Positions 1-8,288 of a DNA stretch of 34,339 nt are shown one piece after another. The notes under the pieces are model-generated. The model was given only the letters and a program-made list of their open reading frames with translations. It was not told where the DNA came from and searched no databases. How positions within the stretch are numbered: the first letter of the stretch is position 1; every line of letters begins with the position of its first letter. The DNA lies in contig JAMCQB010000168.1 of NCBI GenBank assembly GCA_023382175.1, positions 1 to 34,339 of the forward strand, written 5' to 3'. Made by a program: the position numbers and the translations under genes. Source of the DNA: Nitrospirota bacterium. GTDB taxonomy: Bacteria; Nitrospirota; Thermodesulfovibrionia; Thermodesulfovibrionales; UBA9159.

Positions 1-20
1 GCCCCAAGGGTTTCTTTCAT
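1..20 (-). CDS. Start of a gene running off the left edge
   Basis: Only six full codons lie in the window (MKETLG). The ATG at 20-18 is preceded by a strong Shine-Dalgarno GGAGG about 8 nt upstream and, further up, by a near-consensus promoter at 59-87. These two signals, not the coding sequence, are the reason for calling a gene. Its product cannot be judged. Confidence 0.5.
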
Positions 21-58
21 TGTCTTATCCTCCTTTCTGGCTGCTTAGCATTAACCAG

Positions 59-87
59 ATTATAAGACAAATAAAAACGTAAGTCAA
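59..87 (-). promoter_or_regulatory. Near-consensus sigma-70 promoter for the left-edge gene
   Basis: Read on the minus strand there is TTGACT (87-82), a 17-bp spacer, then TATAAT (64-59). Transcription would start near position 52, leaving a leader of about 30 nt with GGAGG before the ATG at 20. It is one of the best promoter matches in the window, so the off-window gene may be well expressed. Confidence 0.75.
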
Positions 88-174
88 CTACATCAATATT
101 TTTGTCGCAGACCCTACGAATCTTTTGAGCGACCACTTAATAGATCAAACGATCGTTGAAACAGGCAGGTGTCT

Positions 175-609
175 TCACTGCGGCTCTTTCTTTTCGATAT
201 ACCCTACAATTTCTTTTGCGAACCTGTCAAAATCACCAAGATTCTTTTGAATTTTTTCATGAACTCTGTCAAGTCTTATCTCAAGATACTCATGAACCAG
301 CAGGTTCCTGAAACGGGCCATTCCTTTCAATGTCTCAGCAAAATCAGAGGCTATGACGCGGTGTTCAGCCAGGACCCCGAAAACATTTTCAAATCTCTCC
401 GGTCTCCTGAAATCCTCCTGGCTTATGATGTGGTTTGCAATGTCCATGGCGCACTCAATCGCTATCTCCAAACACCTCTCCGCTGTCTTAAAGTGCTCAA
501 AATTCCCCTTGAATTCTTCAAGCGGCATATCCTTATACGTCATTAGGTATTTCACCTCTTCCCTCATCGTTTCAAGGCGTTTGTAAATCACATCAGAGTT
601 AAATACCAT
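175..609 (-). CDS. hepT: HepT-like toxin (HEPN ribonuclease family, formerly DUF86)
   Basis: The 144-residue all-alpha protein carries the HEPN motif R-x4-H-x-Y as RNLLVHEY near residue 107. In characterised HepT toxins the Arg and His are the RNase active site and the Tyr is the residue AMPylated by the partner antitoxin. The gene overlaps the end of the nucleotidyltransferase gene upstream by 11 nt, which implies translational coupling and is typical of MntA-HepT pairs. Length is normal and all motif residues are present, so the toxin looks intact. The assignment rests on the motif and the partner. Activity in this host is inferred. Confidence 0.88.
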   Translation of the reverse strand: MVFNSDVIYKRLETMREEVKYLMTYKDMPLEEFKGNFEHFKTAERCLEIAIECAMDIANHIISQEDFRRPERFENVFGVLAEHRVIASDFAETLKGMARFRNLLVHEYLEIRLDRVHEKIQKNLGDFDRFAKEIVGYIEKKEPQ

Positions 610-1069
610 AAGCCGCTGCCTTTATCTTTTCCTTCAGATAGGAATTACTGATATCCCTGTAATACTGGGTATCGTAATATTCCTCCGTCATCCTGACTTC
701 CGCTGCTGATCTCAGGGAATCATTTCTGCAGAAGATCAATTTTCCGTTCTTTATAATCTCGAACCTCAAAAGTGTTGAGGCCTCATTCAAAATGACGATA
801 TCAAGCGCTTCGGTGCCAAAGACAGGAGCAAACAGGTCGATGATCTCCACCCTGGAGTCAAAATAATCGGCAGGACTCATCCTTTCACTGTCAACAAGCA
901 GGCCAATATCAATGTCGCTCTCCTCAAAACGGGCCCCTTTTACAAAAGAGCCAAAAAGATAGACGGCAATGATCTCTTCGTGAAGACCTGTAAGCCTCGC
1001 ACGCAGTTCTGTCCCCAGAGCATTTATTTCATCTGACACTTTCTTCTTATTCGTTTTTGCCGTATACAT
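599..1069 (-). CDS. mntA: MntA-like minimal nucleotidyltransferase antitoxin
   Basis: The protein has the minimal-nucleotidyltransferase signature GS-x10-D-x-D (GSFVKGARFEESDID). The two aspartates are the expected metal ligands and a third acidic residue lies further on in the LDIVI strand. In MntA/HepT systems this enzyme AMPylates the toxin tyrosine and neutralises it, and the partner follows directly here. I start it at the ATG at 1069, giving 156 residues; a TTG at 1090 is in frame and would add seven residues. Neither has a strong ribosome site. The gene begins only about 40 nt after the end of the glycosyltransferase-like gene, so it may be read through from that operon. A stand-alone housekeeping nucleotidyltransferase is unlikely given the HEPN partner. 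Confidence 0.87.
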   Translation of the reverse strand: MYTAKTNKKKVSDEINALGTELRARLTGLHEEIIAVYLFGSFVKGARFEESDIDIGLLVDSERMSPADYFDSRVEIIDLFAPVFGTEALDIVILNEASTLLRFEIIKNGKLIFCRNDSLRSAAEVRMTEEYYDTQYYRDISNSYLKEKIKAAAYGI

Positions 1070-1109
1070 GTGCCTACTATTATACTTCAAAAATCAATCC
1101 GACAAAAAA

Positions 1110-3086
1110 CTAAAAAACCGACGCAGGATTCTTCAGGGCTTCACATCCCTCTTTTTTCCCCAGGTCACAGGCTTTTCTGAAATCGGATGACGCGCGGTCA
1201 ATGCGTGCACTTCGCGCCAGGACAACGCCCCGGTTGTAGTACGCATCGGCATAGTTCGGATCGAGGTCGATCGCTGTGTCCAGGTCTTCCAGCGCCTCCC
1301 TGTACAGGCCTTTTCCGGCATAGAGAACGCCCCTGTTGTTGTGAGGACCTGCGCTTTTGGGATCTATTGACATTGCCCTTGTATAGTCAGAAAGAGCGTC
1401 GTCATATCTCCCCATGGCTGCATAAACGATGCCCCGGCTGTTGTAGACCTCGCCAAAATTCTGATTCGCCCCGATGGCTTTTGTATAATTTCGAAGGGCC
1501 TCCTCATAGTGACCTTTCTTGAAATAATAAATACCGAGATTGTAGTATCCTTTGTCGTACCGGCTGAAGAAAAAATGGACAAAGCCGAGATTGTAGTATG
1601 AGTCGATAAAGGGGGGAATGAGCGTAGTTGCTTTTTCATACATCTCCATGGCCTTGCCCATTTCATTTCTTTTCTGATAGCCGATGCCGAGATTATTGTA
1701 GGCCCGTGCATTGTTGGGGCTTTTTGCCGTCACATCGCTCCATAAGGTGACATCGTCCTGCCATACCCTGTTCCTTGCATAGGCAGCCCCTGCAAGGAAG
1801 ACAATGATGAGGGACAGCGCCACAGGAATCGCCTTCCACGCTGCTTGCCCCCTGGTCTTAAGCTTCTCCCCGGCAAGGAAGACCGCTGTCGTGATCGCAA
1901 GAAAGGCGCCCACTGACGGCAGATACAGCCGGTGCTCAAAGATCACATCCTGTATCGGTATGATGCTCGACTCCACAGAAAGGGTGATGAAGAACCAGAA
2001 GATGCCAAAGGCCGTGAGACGTAAGGCGTGATGCGTAATGCGTGAACGGTAAAGACAATACACACCAAGGCCGAAAATGGACAGAAGAAAGAGAAAAGAG
2101 AAAGACACACTGGGATCAAAAAATGAATGATAGACCGGATAGTCATAATCAAGGTTCTGGCCTACGGGAACAAAGATCAGCCTGATGTAGGTGACAATCA
2201 CCCTGAATTGAGTGAACAAATAATCCCACCGTGACATCTCCGTCTGAACCCTGGTGGCCTCGCTTACGTCCCCTATCACCTCCCCCAGAGGCCTGTGGAG
2301 GCCTACAAGGCTTAAAGGGATGATCAGCATGGTAAGGAGCGGGGGCAGGAGAAAGAGGATCCTCTTCAGCGCCTTCCCTTCAAAGAACATGAGCTCATAA
2401 AGGCTGATCACCAGAGGCAGGGTAAAGGCCATCTCCTTTGTCTTCATGGCACAAACGGCGGAGACAAGGGAGAGAAAATAAAAGGTCAAGGCTGAGGCTG
2501 AGAAAAACCCGGCTCCACCATTTGTTGTCTGCCTGAGTCGAGCTTTTACATACAGGACAAGTGACAGCAGATAAAAGAGCGTTGCCAGAGACGCAAACCG
2601 CTGGACAATATAGGTCACCGCCTGGGTCTGGACCGGATGACAGACAAAGAAAAGAGCGGTGAACAATGCCACTGAAGGCCCGAAGGCATCCCCCTGCCCC
2701 TGAAGCCGGGGCGTCCTGAAGGTGAGAAGGACAAGGAAGTAAACAAGGAGGCCATTTATGATGTGGATGCCGATATTGGTCAGGTGATATCCCATAACAT
2801 CCAGACCATGCAGCCTGTGGTTCACTGCCAAGGTGAGATAACCGACAAATCTGCTCTTGTAGGTACCGCATGCCACAGCGGCTTCTGTCCCCGGGGGTAC
2901 CTGCGAGCAGTAGCGAAGGGGGTCCGCAAAGAGGCTTGGATTCTGGATGAGGAGGTTCCCGGTGATGTTCGGGATATCGTCAAAAACAAAGGGGACGTGA
3001 AGGGTATTGGAATACACCAGAAGACCGAGAAAAATGATGAAGAGAAGAGAGAGAGCCGATCTAAACGGGGAAGGGCTTCCGGTCAT
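1110..3086 (-). CDS. Polytopic GT-C-like membrane protein with C-terminal TPR repeats (TMTC-like)
   Basis: The N-terminal half has roughly ten hydrophobic segments. The first is followed by an extracytoplasmic loop with the paired acidic motif VPFVFDD, as in lipid-linked-sugar-dependent GT-C transferases of the TMTC/DUF1736 type. The C-terminal 200 residues are four to five tetratricopeptide repeats (for example AYNNLGIGYQKRNEMGKAM). A role in transferring sugar to protein or glycan at the membrane is inferred from fold class and from the neighbouring GT2 and DUF2304 genes. I start at the ATG at 3086 (658 residues), just before the first membrane helix. A TTG at 3170 would add 28 residues and overlap DUF2304 by 32 nt. 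Odd point: about residues 345-358 (SRITHHALRLT), between two membrane segments, are encoded by a dispersed palindromic repeat. Confidence 0.8.
   Translation of the reverse strand: MTGSPSPFRSALSLLFIIFLGLLVYSNTLHVPFVFDDIPNITGNLLIQNPSLFADPLRYCSQVPPGTEAAVACGTYKSRFVGYLTLAVNHRLHGLDVMGYHLTNIGIHIINGLLVYFLVLLTFRTPRLQGQGDAFGPSVALFTALFFVCHPVQTQAVTYIVQRFASLATLFYLLSLVLYVKARLRQTTNGGAGFFSASALTFYFLSLVSAVCAMKTKEMAFTLPLVISLYELMFFEGKALKRILFLLPPLLTMLIIPLSLVGLHRPLGEVIGDVSEATRVQTEMSRWDYLFTQFRVIVTYIRLIFVPVGQNLDYDYPVYHSFFDPSVSFSFLFLLSIFGLGVYCLYRSRITHHALRLTAFGIFWFFITLSVESSIIPIQDVIFEHRLYLPSVGAFLAITTAVFLAGEKLKTRGQAAWKAIPVALSLIIVFLAGAAYARNRVWQDDVTLWSDVTAKSPNNARAYNNLGIGYQKRNEMGKAMEMYEKATTLIPPFIDSYYNLGFVHFFFSRYDKGYYNLGIYYFKKGHYEEALRNYTKAIGANQNFGEVYNSRGIVYAAMGRYDDALSDYTRAMSIDPKSAGPHNNRGVLYAGKGLYREALEDLDTAIDLDPNYADAYYNRGVVLARSARIDRASSDFRKACDLGKKEGCEALKNPASVF
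2013..2050. repeat. TTACGCG-family repeat inside the TMTC-like gene
   Basis: The sequence is built of iterated GCGTGATGCGTAATGCGTGA-type units, the same family as copies at 13376, 14260, 21461 and 28387. Here it is in frame and supplies a loop peptide between two membrane helices, with no stop or frameshift. Membership is judged by eye from the shared TACGC/GCGTA units. Confidence 0.65.
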
Positions 3087-3138
3087 TCTTGCACAGACGT
3101 CAAGACCGATGCGGGCAAAATGGTGAAATGCTCGCCTA

Positions 3139-3498
3139 TCAACCCTCGGTTCCTTTTCCCTGGACGTCAACCTTTGCTTTGAGAATCGTCACTTCCTGTG
3201 CCAGATCCTTCACCTGATTCGTTAAGGCGCTGATCCTCATCGAAAACTGCACGCAGACCAGTATCAGGAAGATGAGGGCAAAGAAGAAGAGCGTTGAAGT
3301 GGGAGCCACTGCGCCGATGAGATCGGTTATCCTGACCAGGAGATCATACCAGATCGTCAACGTGACGAGGAGGGCTCCTGTCAAAAGCCAGAGCCATGAA
3401 TACTCCTCACGCAGCTTCCTCCTTCTCACCAGCTCCAGTATCACAAAGAAGATTGAGATCGCGATCAGGAAAGCGACCACCTTTTGCCTGATAGGCAT
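3139..3498 (-). CDS. DUF2304 small membrane protein
   Basis: The 119-residue protein has three hydrophobic segments (about residues 5-22, 37-55 and 67-87). The motif EEYSWLWLLTGA lies between the first two, and a coiled-coil-like tail ends it. This matches DUF2304 proteins, which commonly sit next to dolichol-phosphate-mannose-synthase-like GT2 enzymes. Its ATG at 3498 comes 2 nt after the stop of such a GT2 gene, so the two are co-transcribed. A role as membrane partner of that enzyme is inferred from recurring neighbourhood only. Confidence 0.8.
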   Translation of the reverse strand: MPIRQKVVAFLIAISIFFVILELVRRRKLREEYSWLWLLTGALLVTLTIWYDLLVRITDLIGAVAPTSTLFFFALIFLILVCVQFSMRISALTNQVKDLAQEVTILKAKVDVQGKGTEG

Positions 3499-3500
3499 TT

Positions 3501-4247
3501 TTATCCCTCCACTTTCTTTGAACTATCGTCCCTATTCGGAAGAGAATATTTCCTCAGTTTTGTCAAAATCATGGATAACACCATTTTGAAGGTGTAATAG
3601 AATGCCCTTACCGGACTGCGGTGCATCGACTTTCCCGAAGGGCTTGAATACATCCTGACCGGCGCTTCTTTTATCGTAAACTTCAGCTTGGAAAGGAGCA
3701 TGATAACATCGGCATCAGGATAATCACAGGGGAAAAAATCCCGGACAAAAACGTTCATCACCTTCCGGTCCATGGCCTGAAAACCCGTGGTGACATCGCT
3801 TATTTTCTCGCCGGAAAGCAGTCTGAGCAGCAATCTGAAGACCTTGATGCCGGTGAGCCGGTATATTGACGGTTGATATTCGCCCGGACCAAGAAACCGG
3901 GATCCCAATGCAATATGAGCTGTGCCGTTTTTCACCAGTGCTAAAAGCGTTCCGATCCCTCCGGGATCATGTTGCCCGTCGGCATCAATCTGGACCAGAA
4001 AGGAATAATGGTTCCGGACAGCATATTTATATCCTGTCTGCAATGAGACCCCATACCCCATATTAAAAGGATGGGAGAGCACCATTGCCCCAGCCTCCCG
4101 GGCCAGACGGGCGGTGTTATCGGATGAGCCGTCATTGATCACTGCAACGTCCATATCCGGATACTGTTCTTTTATAGAGGTGATGACCTTCAAAATGGTC
4201 TTTTCTTCGTTGTATGCGGGGATGATGATGAGCGTATCTGAATGCAT
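3501..4247 (-). CDS. GT2 family glycosyltransferase, polyprenyl-phosphate-sugar synthase type
   Basis: The 248-residue protein is a single GT-A domain. It opens IIIPAYNEEKTI, has VINDGSSDNT for nucleotide-sugar binding, DADGQHD as the metal-binding D-x-D, and GSRFLGPGEY followed by SDVTTGFQAM, typical of DPM1-like enzymes. Such enzymes move a sugar from a nucleotide donor to polyprenyl phosphate on the cytoplasmic membrane face. There are no C-terminal membrane helices, which fits a need for the DUF2304 partner encoded directly downstream. The product could feed the GT-C/TPR protein two genes on. The exact sugar cannot be told from sequence. Ribosome site is weak. Confidence 0.88.
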   Translation of the reverse strand: MHSDTLIIIPAYNEEKTILKVITSIKEQYPDMDVAVINDGSSDNTARLAREAGAMVLSHPFNMGYGVSLQTGYKYAVRNHYSFLVQIDADGQHDPGGIGTLLALVKNGTAHIALGSRFLGPGEYQPSIYRLTGIKVFRLLLRLLSGEKISDVTTGFQAMDRKVMNVFVRDFFPCDYPDADVIMLLSKLKFTIKEAPVRMYSSPSGKSMHRSPVRAFYYTFKMVLSMILTKLRKYSLPNRDDSSKKVEG

Positions 4248-4297
4248 TGGTCTAATTTAAAATAAATATGAGCAATTGTAAATAGGAGGTAAAACCC

Positions 4298-5116
4298 TCA
4301 GGACGACCTTTTCCCCTTCTCTCTGAGATACGATCCATAACTCAGGAAAGAATATATTCCGGAGAGAATCCTTGCGAAAGGGGCCGGCCAGAACCGTCTG
4401 AAAAGCGCCTCATCTTCCCCCCGCCTGCTTTCGCTCAGCGTTCCCTTCACGAGCGCTGACCCTCCATGGATCCTGTGGATCATCAGCCTTTTCTTCACAT
4501 AGATGAAATCGCCCTGCCTCTGCGACAGCCGCAGCCACGCCTCCCAGTCCAGATTGTAAGAGAAATCCGGCGAGAACTGGAAATGCCCTATCTTTTCTCT
4601 GTGAAACATCACACTGGGACAGCATATGGGATTTCCAAAGGCCAGCATCCGCTTCTTCTTCGGGACAGCGCCGATGTTCTGTCTGTTGAGATACGAAAGA
4701 AAAAGGATAGCCCTCTTGACCGTCAAATTCAGTGAGACGCTTCTCATTGTGCTGTCCATGAGCTCGGAATAATCGGTGAAGAGCAGGAGCCCGTCACCGT
4801 ACTGATCGGCAGCCAGGAGGCATTGTTCCGTATATTCAGGCAGGTAGATATCATCCTGGTGTGCAAGGGTCACATAGGGAGTTGAGGCGTGGTTATAGGC
4901 AAAGGACCAGTCTGACGCAATCCCGTTGCCGCTCCTGTTTATCATCACAGGGATGCCATATTTCTCTGCAAGGTTGTCCAGGAATGATGAAGGGGTGGAA
5001 GTGGCCATAAAGATATCGCTTGCCACCGTCTGTTTTTTCAGAGATATGATACATTCTTCCAGATACGGCGATTCCTTATAGGCCAGAATTGCAAAACTAT
5101 GCCTCGGCTCACCCAT
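4298..5116 (-). CDS. GT2 family glycosyltransferase
   Basis: The 272-residue protein starts FAILAYKESPYLEECI and has LAHQDDIYLPEY, where HQDD takes the place of the usual D-x-D metal site, and NLDWEAWLRLSQR with an acidic residue in the catalytic-base region. This is the pattern of cytoplasmic GT2 enzymes of surface-polysaccharide loci. The ATG at 5116 has GGGGAG eight nucleotides upstream, so the start is secure. It is 50 nt upstream of the DPM-like gene and reads in the same direction, which suggests one glycan operon running to about 1110. Donor and acceptor are unknown. Confidence 0.85.
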   Translation of the reverse strand: MGEPRHSFAILAYKESPYLEECIISLKKQTVASDIFMATSTPSSFLDNLAEKYGIPVMINRSGNGIASDWSFAYNHASTPYVTLAHQDDIYLPEYTEQCLLAADQYGDGLLLFTDYSELMDSTMRSVSLNLTVKRAILFLSYLNRQNIGAVPKKKRMLAFGNPICCPSVMFHREKIGHFQFSPDFSYNLDWEAWLRLSQRQGDFIYVKKRLMIHRIHGGSALVKGTLSESRRGEDEALFRRFWPAPFARILSGIYSFLSYGSYLREKGKRSS

Positions 5117-5230
5117 CTCTTTATCTCCCCGGTTCCTATTATATCTTACTGCAGCGCATTCTTTTCGTCCGTCCCTGCCACCAACAACGGTCTTAGGCAG
5201 CCATTACCCAATCCGGTGACGTCCAAAGGC

Positions 5231-5434
5231 ATGATGGACAAGGCCATCGTCCAGTTCAGGGCCGCCATAAGGCTCCGTCCACTCGGCGAAAAGGCCCATT
5301 TCAATCTCGGGTTGAGCTATCTCGCAAAGGGTGAATATGGGCAGGCACGGAAAGAATTTGAAACAGTACAAGTGATAAATCCCGGCAATTACGAGGCCGG
5401 GCGGTTTCTGGAGTATCTCTCCTCCCTGAAGTGA
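5231..5434 (+). pseudogene. TPR protein remnant
   Basis: From the ATG at 5231 the frame encodes 67 residues containing one good tetratricopeptide repeat (HFNLGLSYLAKGEYGQARKE) and parts of flanking ones. The open frame extends upstream to 5099 but that part has no TPR character and overlaps the start of the divergent GT2 gene. There is no ribosome site. It looks like the 3' end of a decayed TPR gene, possibly from the same glycan locus. A functional 67-residue protein is less likely. Confidence 0.5.
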
Positions 5435-5444
5435 TCTTGTATTA

Positions 5445-5473
5445 TTGGAATATTTATTGTATTTCCGTATAAT
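5445..5473 (+). promoter_or_regulatory. Sigma-70-like promoter of the lipoprotein gene
   Basis: TTGGAA at 5445-5450, a 17-bp spacer and a perfect TATAAT at 5468-5473. A start site near 5480 rules out the upstream in-frame TTG at 5445 as the translation start and favours the ATG at 5490 with a very short leader. Confidence 0.65.
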
Positions 5474-5489
5474 AGGCTATCACAAGACC

Positions 5490-6425
5490 ATGCAACGGCT
5501 GCTACTCTTTATACCGGTGATTCTCTTGTTCTGTTCCTGTGCCGCTTTCCCCACGGCGCAGATCGGGCTCTACTATGGACAACAAGCAGAGGATCTTGGA
5601 GCCCTTCTGGCAGAGATCGAGAAGAGAAACAGCACCATCGAGAGACATCCGGCGTGGATATCCCAGGCTACGCGGGATTTTATGATCAGGAACCTGGAAG
5701 ATATCTCTGAAACGGAGTATTCAAAATATCAGCAGTATCTTGACGACGGGGCCATGTATATCATAGTGCACCCCGCCTATTATGTCTTTTTCCACGATCG
5801 GGAGCCCATCTTTGCTGACGAAAACGCTGTCGATACCTTCCTGAATGAGCGTGTATACACAACTCACATGAGATTTCTCCAGGAGCAGGAACGGTCCATG
5901 AGGGATTTCCTCGAAATAACTTCAACGAGAAAACGGCTTGTAGTGCTCGTCCTGCCGGGCAATTACAGGGACTACAGCGGCTTTATCTACAGGGAGCTCC
6001 CGGATGAATTCGCGCGGTATGTGAACAGCGTTACGAATGCCTCTGAGTCCGTTCTCTATGTCTTTTCGGAAAAACCGAACAAGGGGAGTCTTCCCGACAA
6101 AGCAAATAGAATCCTCCACAGATTTCTCGAAGAAGTGAAGCCGAACACGATCCTTGTGGGCGGGGGGTATCTCGGGAGGTGTGTCGATGATTTCTATAAG
6201 CATCTTGCCGGTAGTGTAGCAGGCAGAGAGGTGATGATCGCGGGAGAGATCAGCGCCTTCAGCCCTGAGGATGTGAAGAGCCTTGACCTCGCCGATTACG
6301 TAAAAGATGGTAAACTGGATTTGGCGGTGATACAGGAAACGGTTGCTGCAAAGAAAAACCGGGGAGAGAACTCGCTCAAGGGGATTCTCAGGAATTACAG
6401 AAATTACAGGAACGGCAAGTCCTGA
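5490..6425 (+). CDS. Putative lipoprotein of unknown function
   Basis: From the ATG at 5490 the product has 311 residues. It begins with a charged residue and a hydrophobic stretch ending FCSC, a slightly unusual lipobox, so membrane anchoring at that cysteine is likely. The body is soluble and mixed alpha/beta. It has hydrophobic strands such as RLVVLVLPGN and NTILVGGGYLG, and a tyrosine-rich YIIVHPAYYVFF segment. I do not recognise the family; the strand-glycine pattern could be a Rossmann-like fold but no catalytic motif is visible. The ribosome site is weak and the promoter at 5445-5473 gives a leader of roughly ten nucleotides. It stands alone on the plus strand. Confidence 0.72.
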   Translation: MQRLLLFIPVILLFCSCAAFPTAQIGLYYGQQAEDLGALLAEIEKRNSTIERHPAWISQATRDFMIRNLEDISETEYSKYQQYLDDGAMYIIVHPAYYVFFHDREPIFADENAVDTFLNERVYTTHMRFLQEQERSMRDFLEITSTRKRLVVLVLPGNYRDYSGFIYRELPDEFARYVNSVTNASESVLYVFSEKPNKGSLPDKANRILHRFLEEVKPNTILVGGGYLGRCVDDFYKHLAGSVAGREVMIAGEISAFSPEDVKSLDLADYVKDGKLDLAVIQETVAAKKNRGENSLKGILRNYRNYRNGKS

Positions 6426-6501
6426 TAAAGCAACCAATCGCGCTCTTCTCTTGTGCCTTCGGCTGGATACCTAATACAACCGCATAAAGTACTGTTACGC
6501 T

Positions 6502-6582
6502 GTCATTGCGAGCGACCAAAGGGAGCGTGGCAATCTCCCAGTAAATACAAGATTGCTTTGTCGTTCCACTCCTCGCAATGAC
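6502..6582. repeat. GTCATTGCGAG inverted-repeat element
   Basis: Left arm starts GTCATTGCGAGCGACC and right arm ends CCACTCCTCGCAATGAC. The arms are imperfect reverse complements of about 32 nt around a centre of roughly 15 nt. Elements of this type recur across many bacterial genomes. It lies between two convergent genes, where its hairpin could end transcription from both sides. Confidence 0.75.
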
Positions 6583-6603
6583 ACACTATTTATTGCGTTT
6601 GCA

Positions 6604-8187
6604 TTAGATCAGAATATCCCAGTCAGTGTTCTCCAGGATATTTTTCCTCAGCTTCTCCTTGAGTGAGAGATCATAGAAATCCACAGGGTTGTAGTCATCG
6701 GAGAGCACAACAGAGGGAGCAGCCGAAGGAAAGACCACATTCTTGCCGAGATATTTTCGCACGCGGTCCTGCGCGAACGGATGCGTCGGAAGATTGATGA
6801 CGCTCTCAAGCTTCAAGGGAGGGAAAGGATGATCGTAGGCAATAACCTCCAGGTTTCCGATGCCGTCGCCCTCTTCAGGAGAGAACATCGGATAGACTAT
6901 GACAGTCCTGAACACTCTTTCGAGGGTCCTTATTGTTGATACAGTCATGAACGTTTCGCCCTTGAGACTTCCGATCAGATTGACGGTGAGGATACCCTGC
7001 TCCGTCATCCTCTCCTTTAACAGCCGGAGGGCCTCGATGCTGAGGATATGGCTTGGCGTCGTGTCTCCATTGAAGACATCGAGGATGACATAGTCGTATC
7101 TTCCCTTTGCGGTGGCGAGAAAAGCGCGGGCATCGCTGATAACTACTTCTCCCGATATTCCGAATCCGAAATATTCTCTGGCGACCTCCACGACATGGGG
7201 ATTGATGTCGACCACGTCAGTCTTGATCCCCATTTTCTCAAACCACATCGGGACGACACCGGCTCCAAGCCCGATGACAAGACACTTTTCTCCCCCGGGG
7301 TTTATGCCGTAGGGCAGGCGTTCCATGAAATACAGAAATTCGTAAACGGGCAGGCGGTTCTTCATGTCGATTCCGCCCTGGACAAGGCCGTCAATGACCA
7401 GTTCCCTTGTATGGAGGTTGCCGGCGGAGTAATCTACGACTTTCAGAGTTCCATAAAAAGTATCCCTGCTGAAAACCTCTGTCACTCTTGTCCCGTTCTG
7501 CATAATCTTTGTTCTTTGGGGCTCCTGATGAATCAGGAAGAGGGGGATGAAGACGATTATGAGGAGATACCATCTTTTTCTGAACAACGAAAAGTAGATC
7601 GCTGACACGGCAATAAGGAGGATGCCGATTACCGTAAATATGGTGTTCACTCTAAAGTATGCGATCAGTACAAAGCCGGTGAGCACGGTGCCGAGAAAAC
7701 TCCCCACAGTGGAGAGGGCATAAAAGATGCCGACGGTTCTCCCAAGATGAATGGTTTCTTTCACTGCGATCCTTACGATATAGGGTGATACGCACCCGAG
7801 GAAAAAAAGGGGGGGGCCGAATAAGAGGGCGGAACCGAGAAAGGCGCCGGAGCGCAAGCCGAGAGACAAGCACGCCTTGAGAACAGGTCCCTTTATGAGG
7901 GGGATCAGAAGCACAAGGATCCCGGAAATGAGAATAATGGCGTAGAGATAGTCGGGACTCTTGTGTTTATCAGAGATAAGCCCTCCCACTGCGTATCCCA
8001 GGGCGAGGGCAATAAGAGTGACCGTGATCAAAGATGTCCAGATAAAGAGGCTCACGCCAAAAAAGGGGCCGATTACCCTGGAACCGAGGACCTCGAGGAC
8101 CATAATGAGGGCGCCGCAGATCGTTGTGGTAAGCACGAGATAGGAGAGAAAAACTCTTGAGCGCAGGGCATCTTCTCCAGTGTTCAT
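6604..8187 (-). CDS. Membrane-fused spermidine-synthase-like aminopropyltransferase/methyltransferase
   Basis: The N-terminal half has about seven hydrophobic helices, including SYLVLTTTICGALIMVLEVL. The C-terminal half is a spermidine-synthase-like Rossmann domain with VIGLGAGVVPMWFE and DINPHVVEVAREYF for adenosyl binding, then ISDARAFL and VILDVFNGDTTPSHI. Proteins of this architecture are usually annotated fused spermidine synthases, but the true substrate is often unknown. The aspartate set that selects putrescine is not obvious. I start at the ATG at 8187, just before the first helix. In-frame starts at 8205 and 8301 exist, but the latter would overlap the divergent kinase gene. No near neighbour points to polyamine metabolism. 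Confidence 0.82.
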   Translation of the reverse strand: MNTGEDALRSRVFLSYLVLTTTICGALIMVLEVLGSRVIGPFFGVSLFIWTSLITVTLIALALGYAVGGLISDKHKSPDYLYAIILISGILVLLIPLIKGPVLKACLSLGLRSGAFLGSALLFGPPLFFLGCVSPYIVRIAVKETIHLGRTVGIFYALSTVGSFLGTVLTGFVLIAYFRVNTIFTVIGILLIAVSAIYFSLFRKRWYLLIIVFIPLFLIHQEPQRTKIMQNGTRVTEVFSRDTFYGTLKVVDYSAGNLHTRELVIDGLVQGGIDMKNRLPVYEFLYFMERLPYGINPGGEKCLVIGLGAGVVPMWFEKMGIKTDVVDINPHVVEVAREYFGFGISGEVVISDARAFLATAKGRYDYVILDVFNGDTTPSHILSIEALRLLKERMTEQGILTVNLIGSLKGETFMTVSTIRTLERVFRTVIVYPMFSPEEGDGIGNLEVIAYDHPFPPLKLESVINLPTHPFAQDRVRKYLGKNVVFPSAAPSVVLSDDYNPVDFYDLSLKEKLRKNILENTDWDILI

Positions 8188-8288
8188 CACCAAATATTCT
8201 ATCATTTCTTGCGAAAAACTTTCTGCCCCGGCGGTTGATGAGGTCTTCTTGGCCTTGAAATGGGTTCGGGGGAATATGCAGAACAGGC

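Noticed and set aside
5099-5230. N-terminal extension of the TPR remnant to 5099
   Set aside because: It overlaps the divergent glycosyltransferase start and its ribosome site and shows no TPR pattern.
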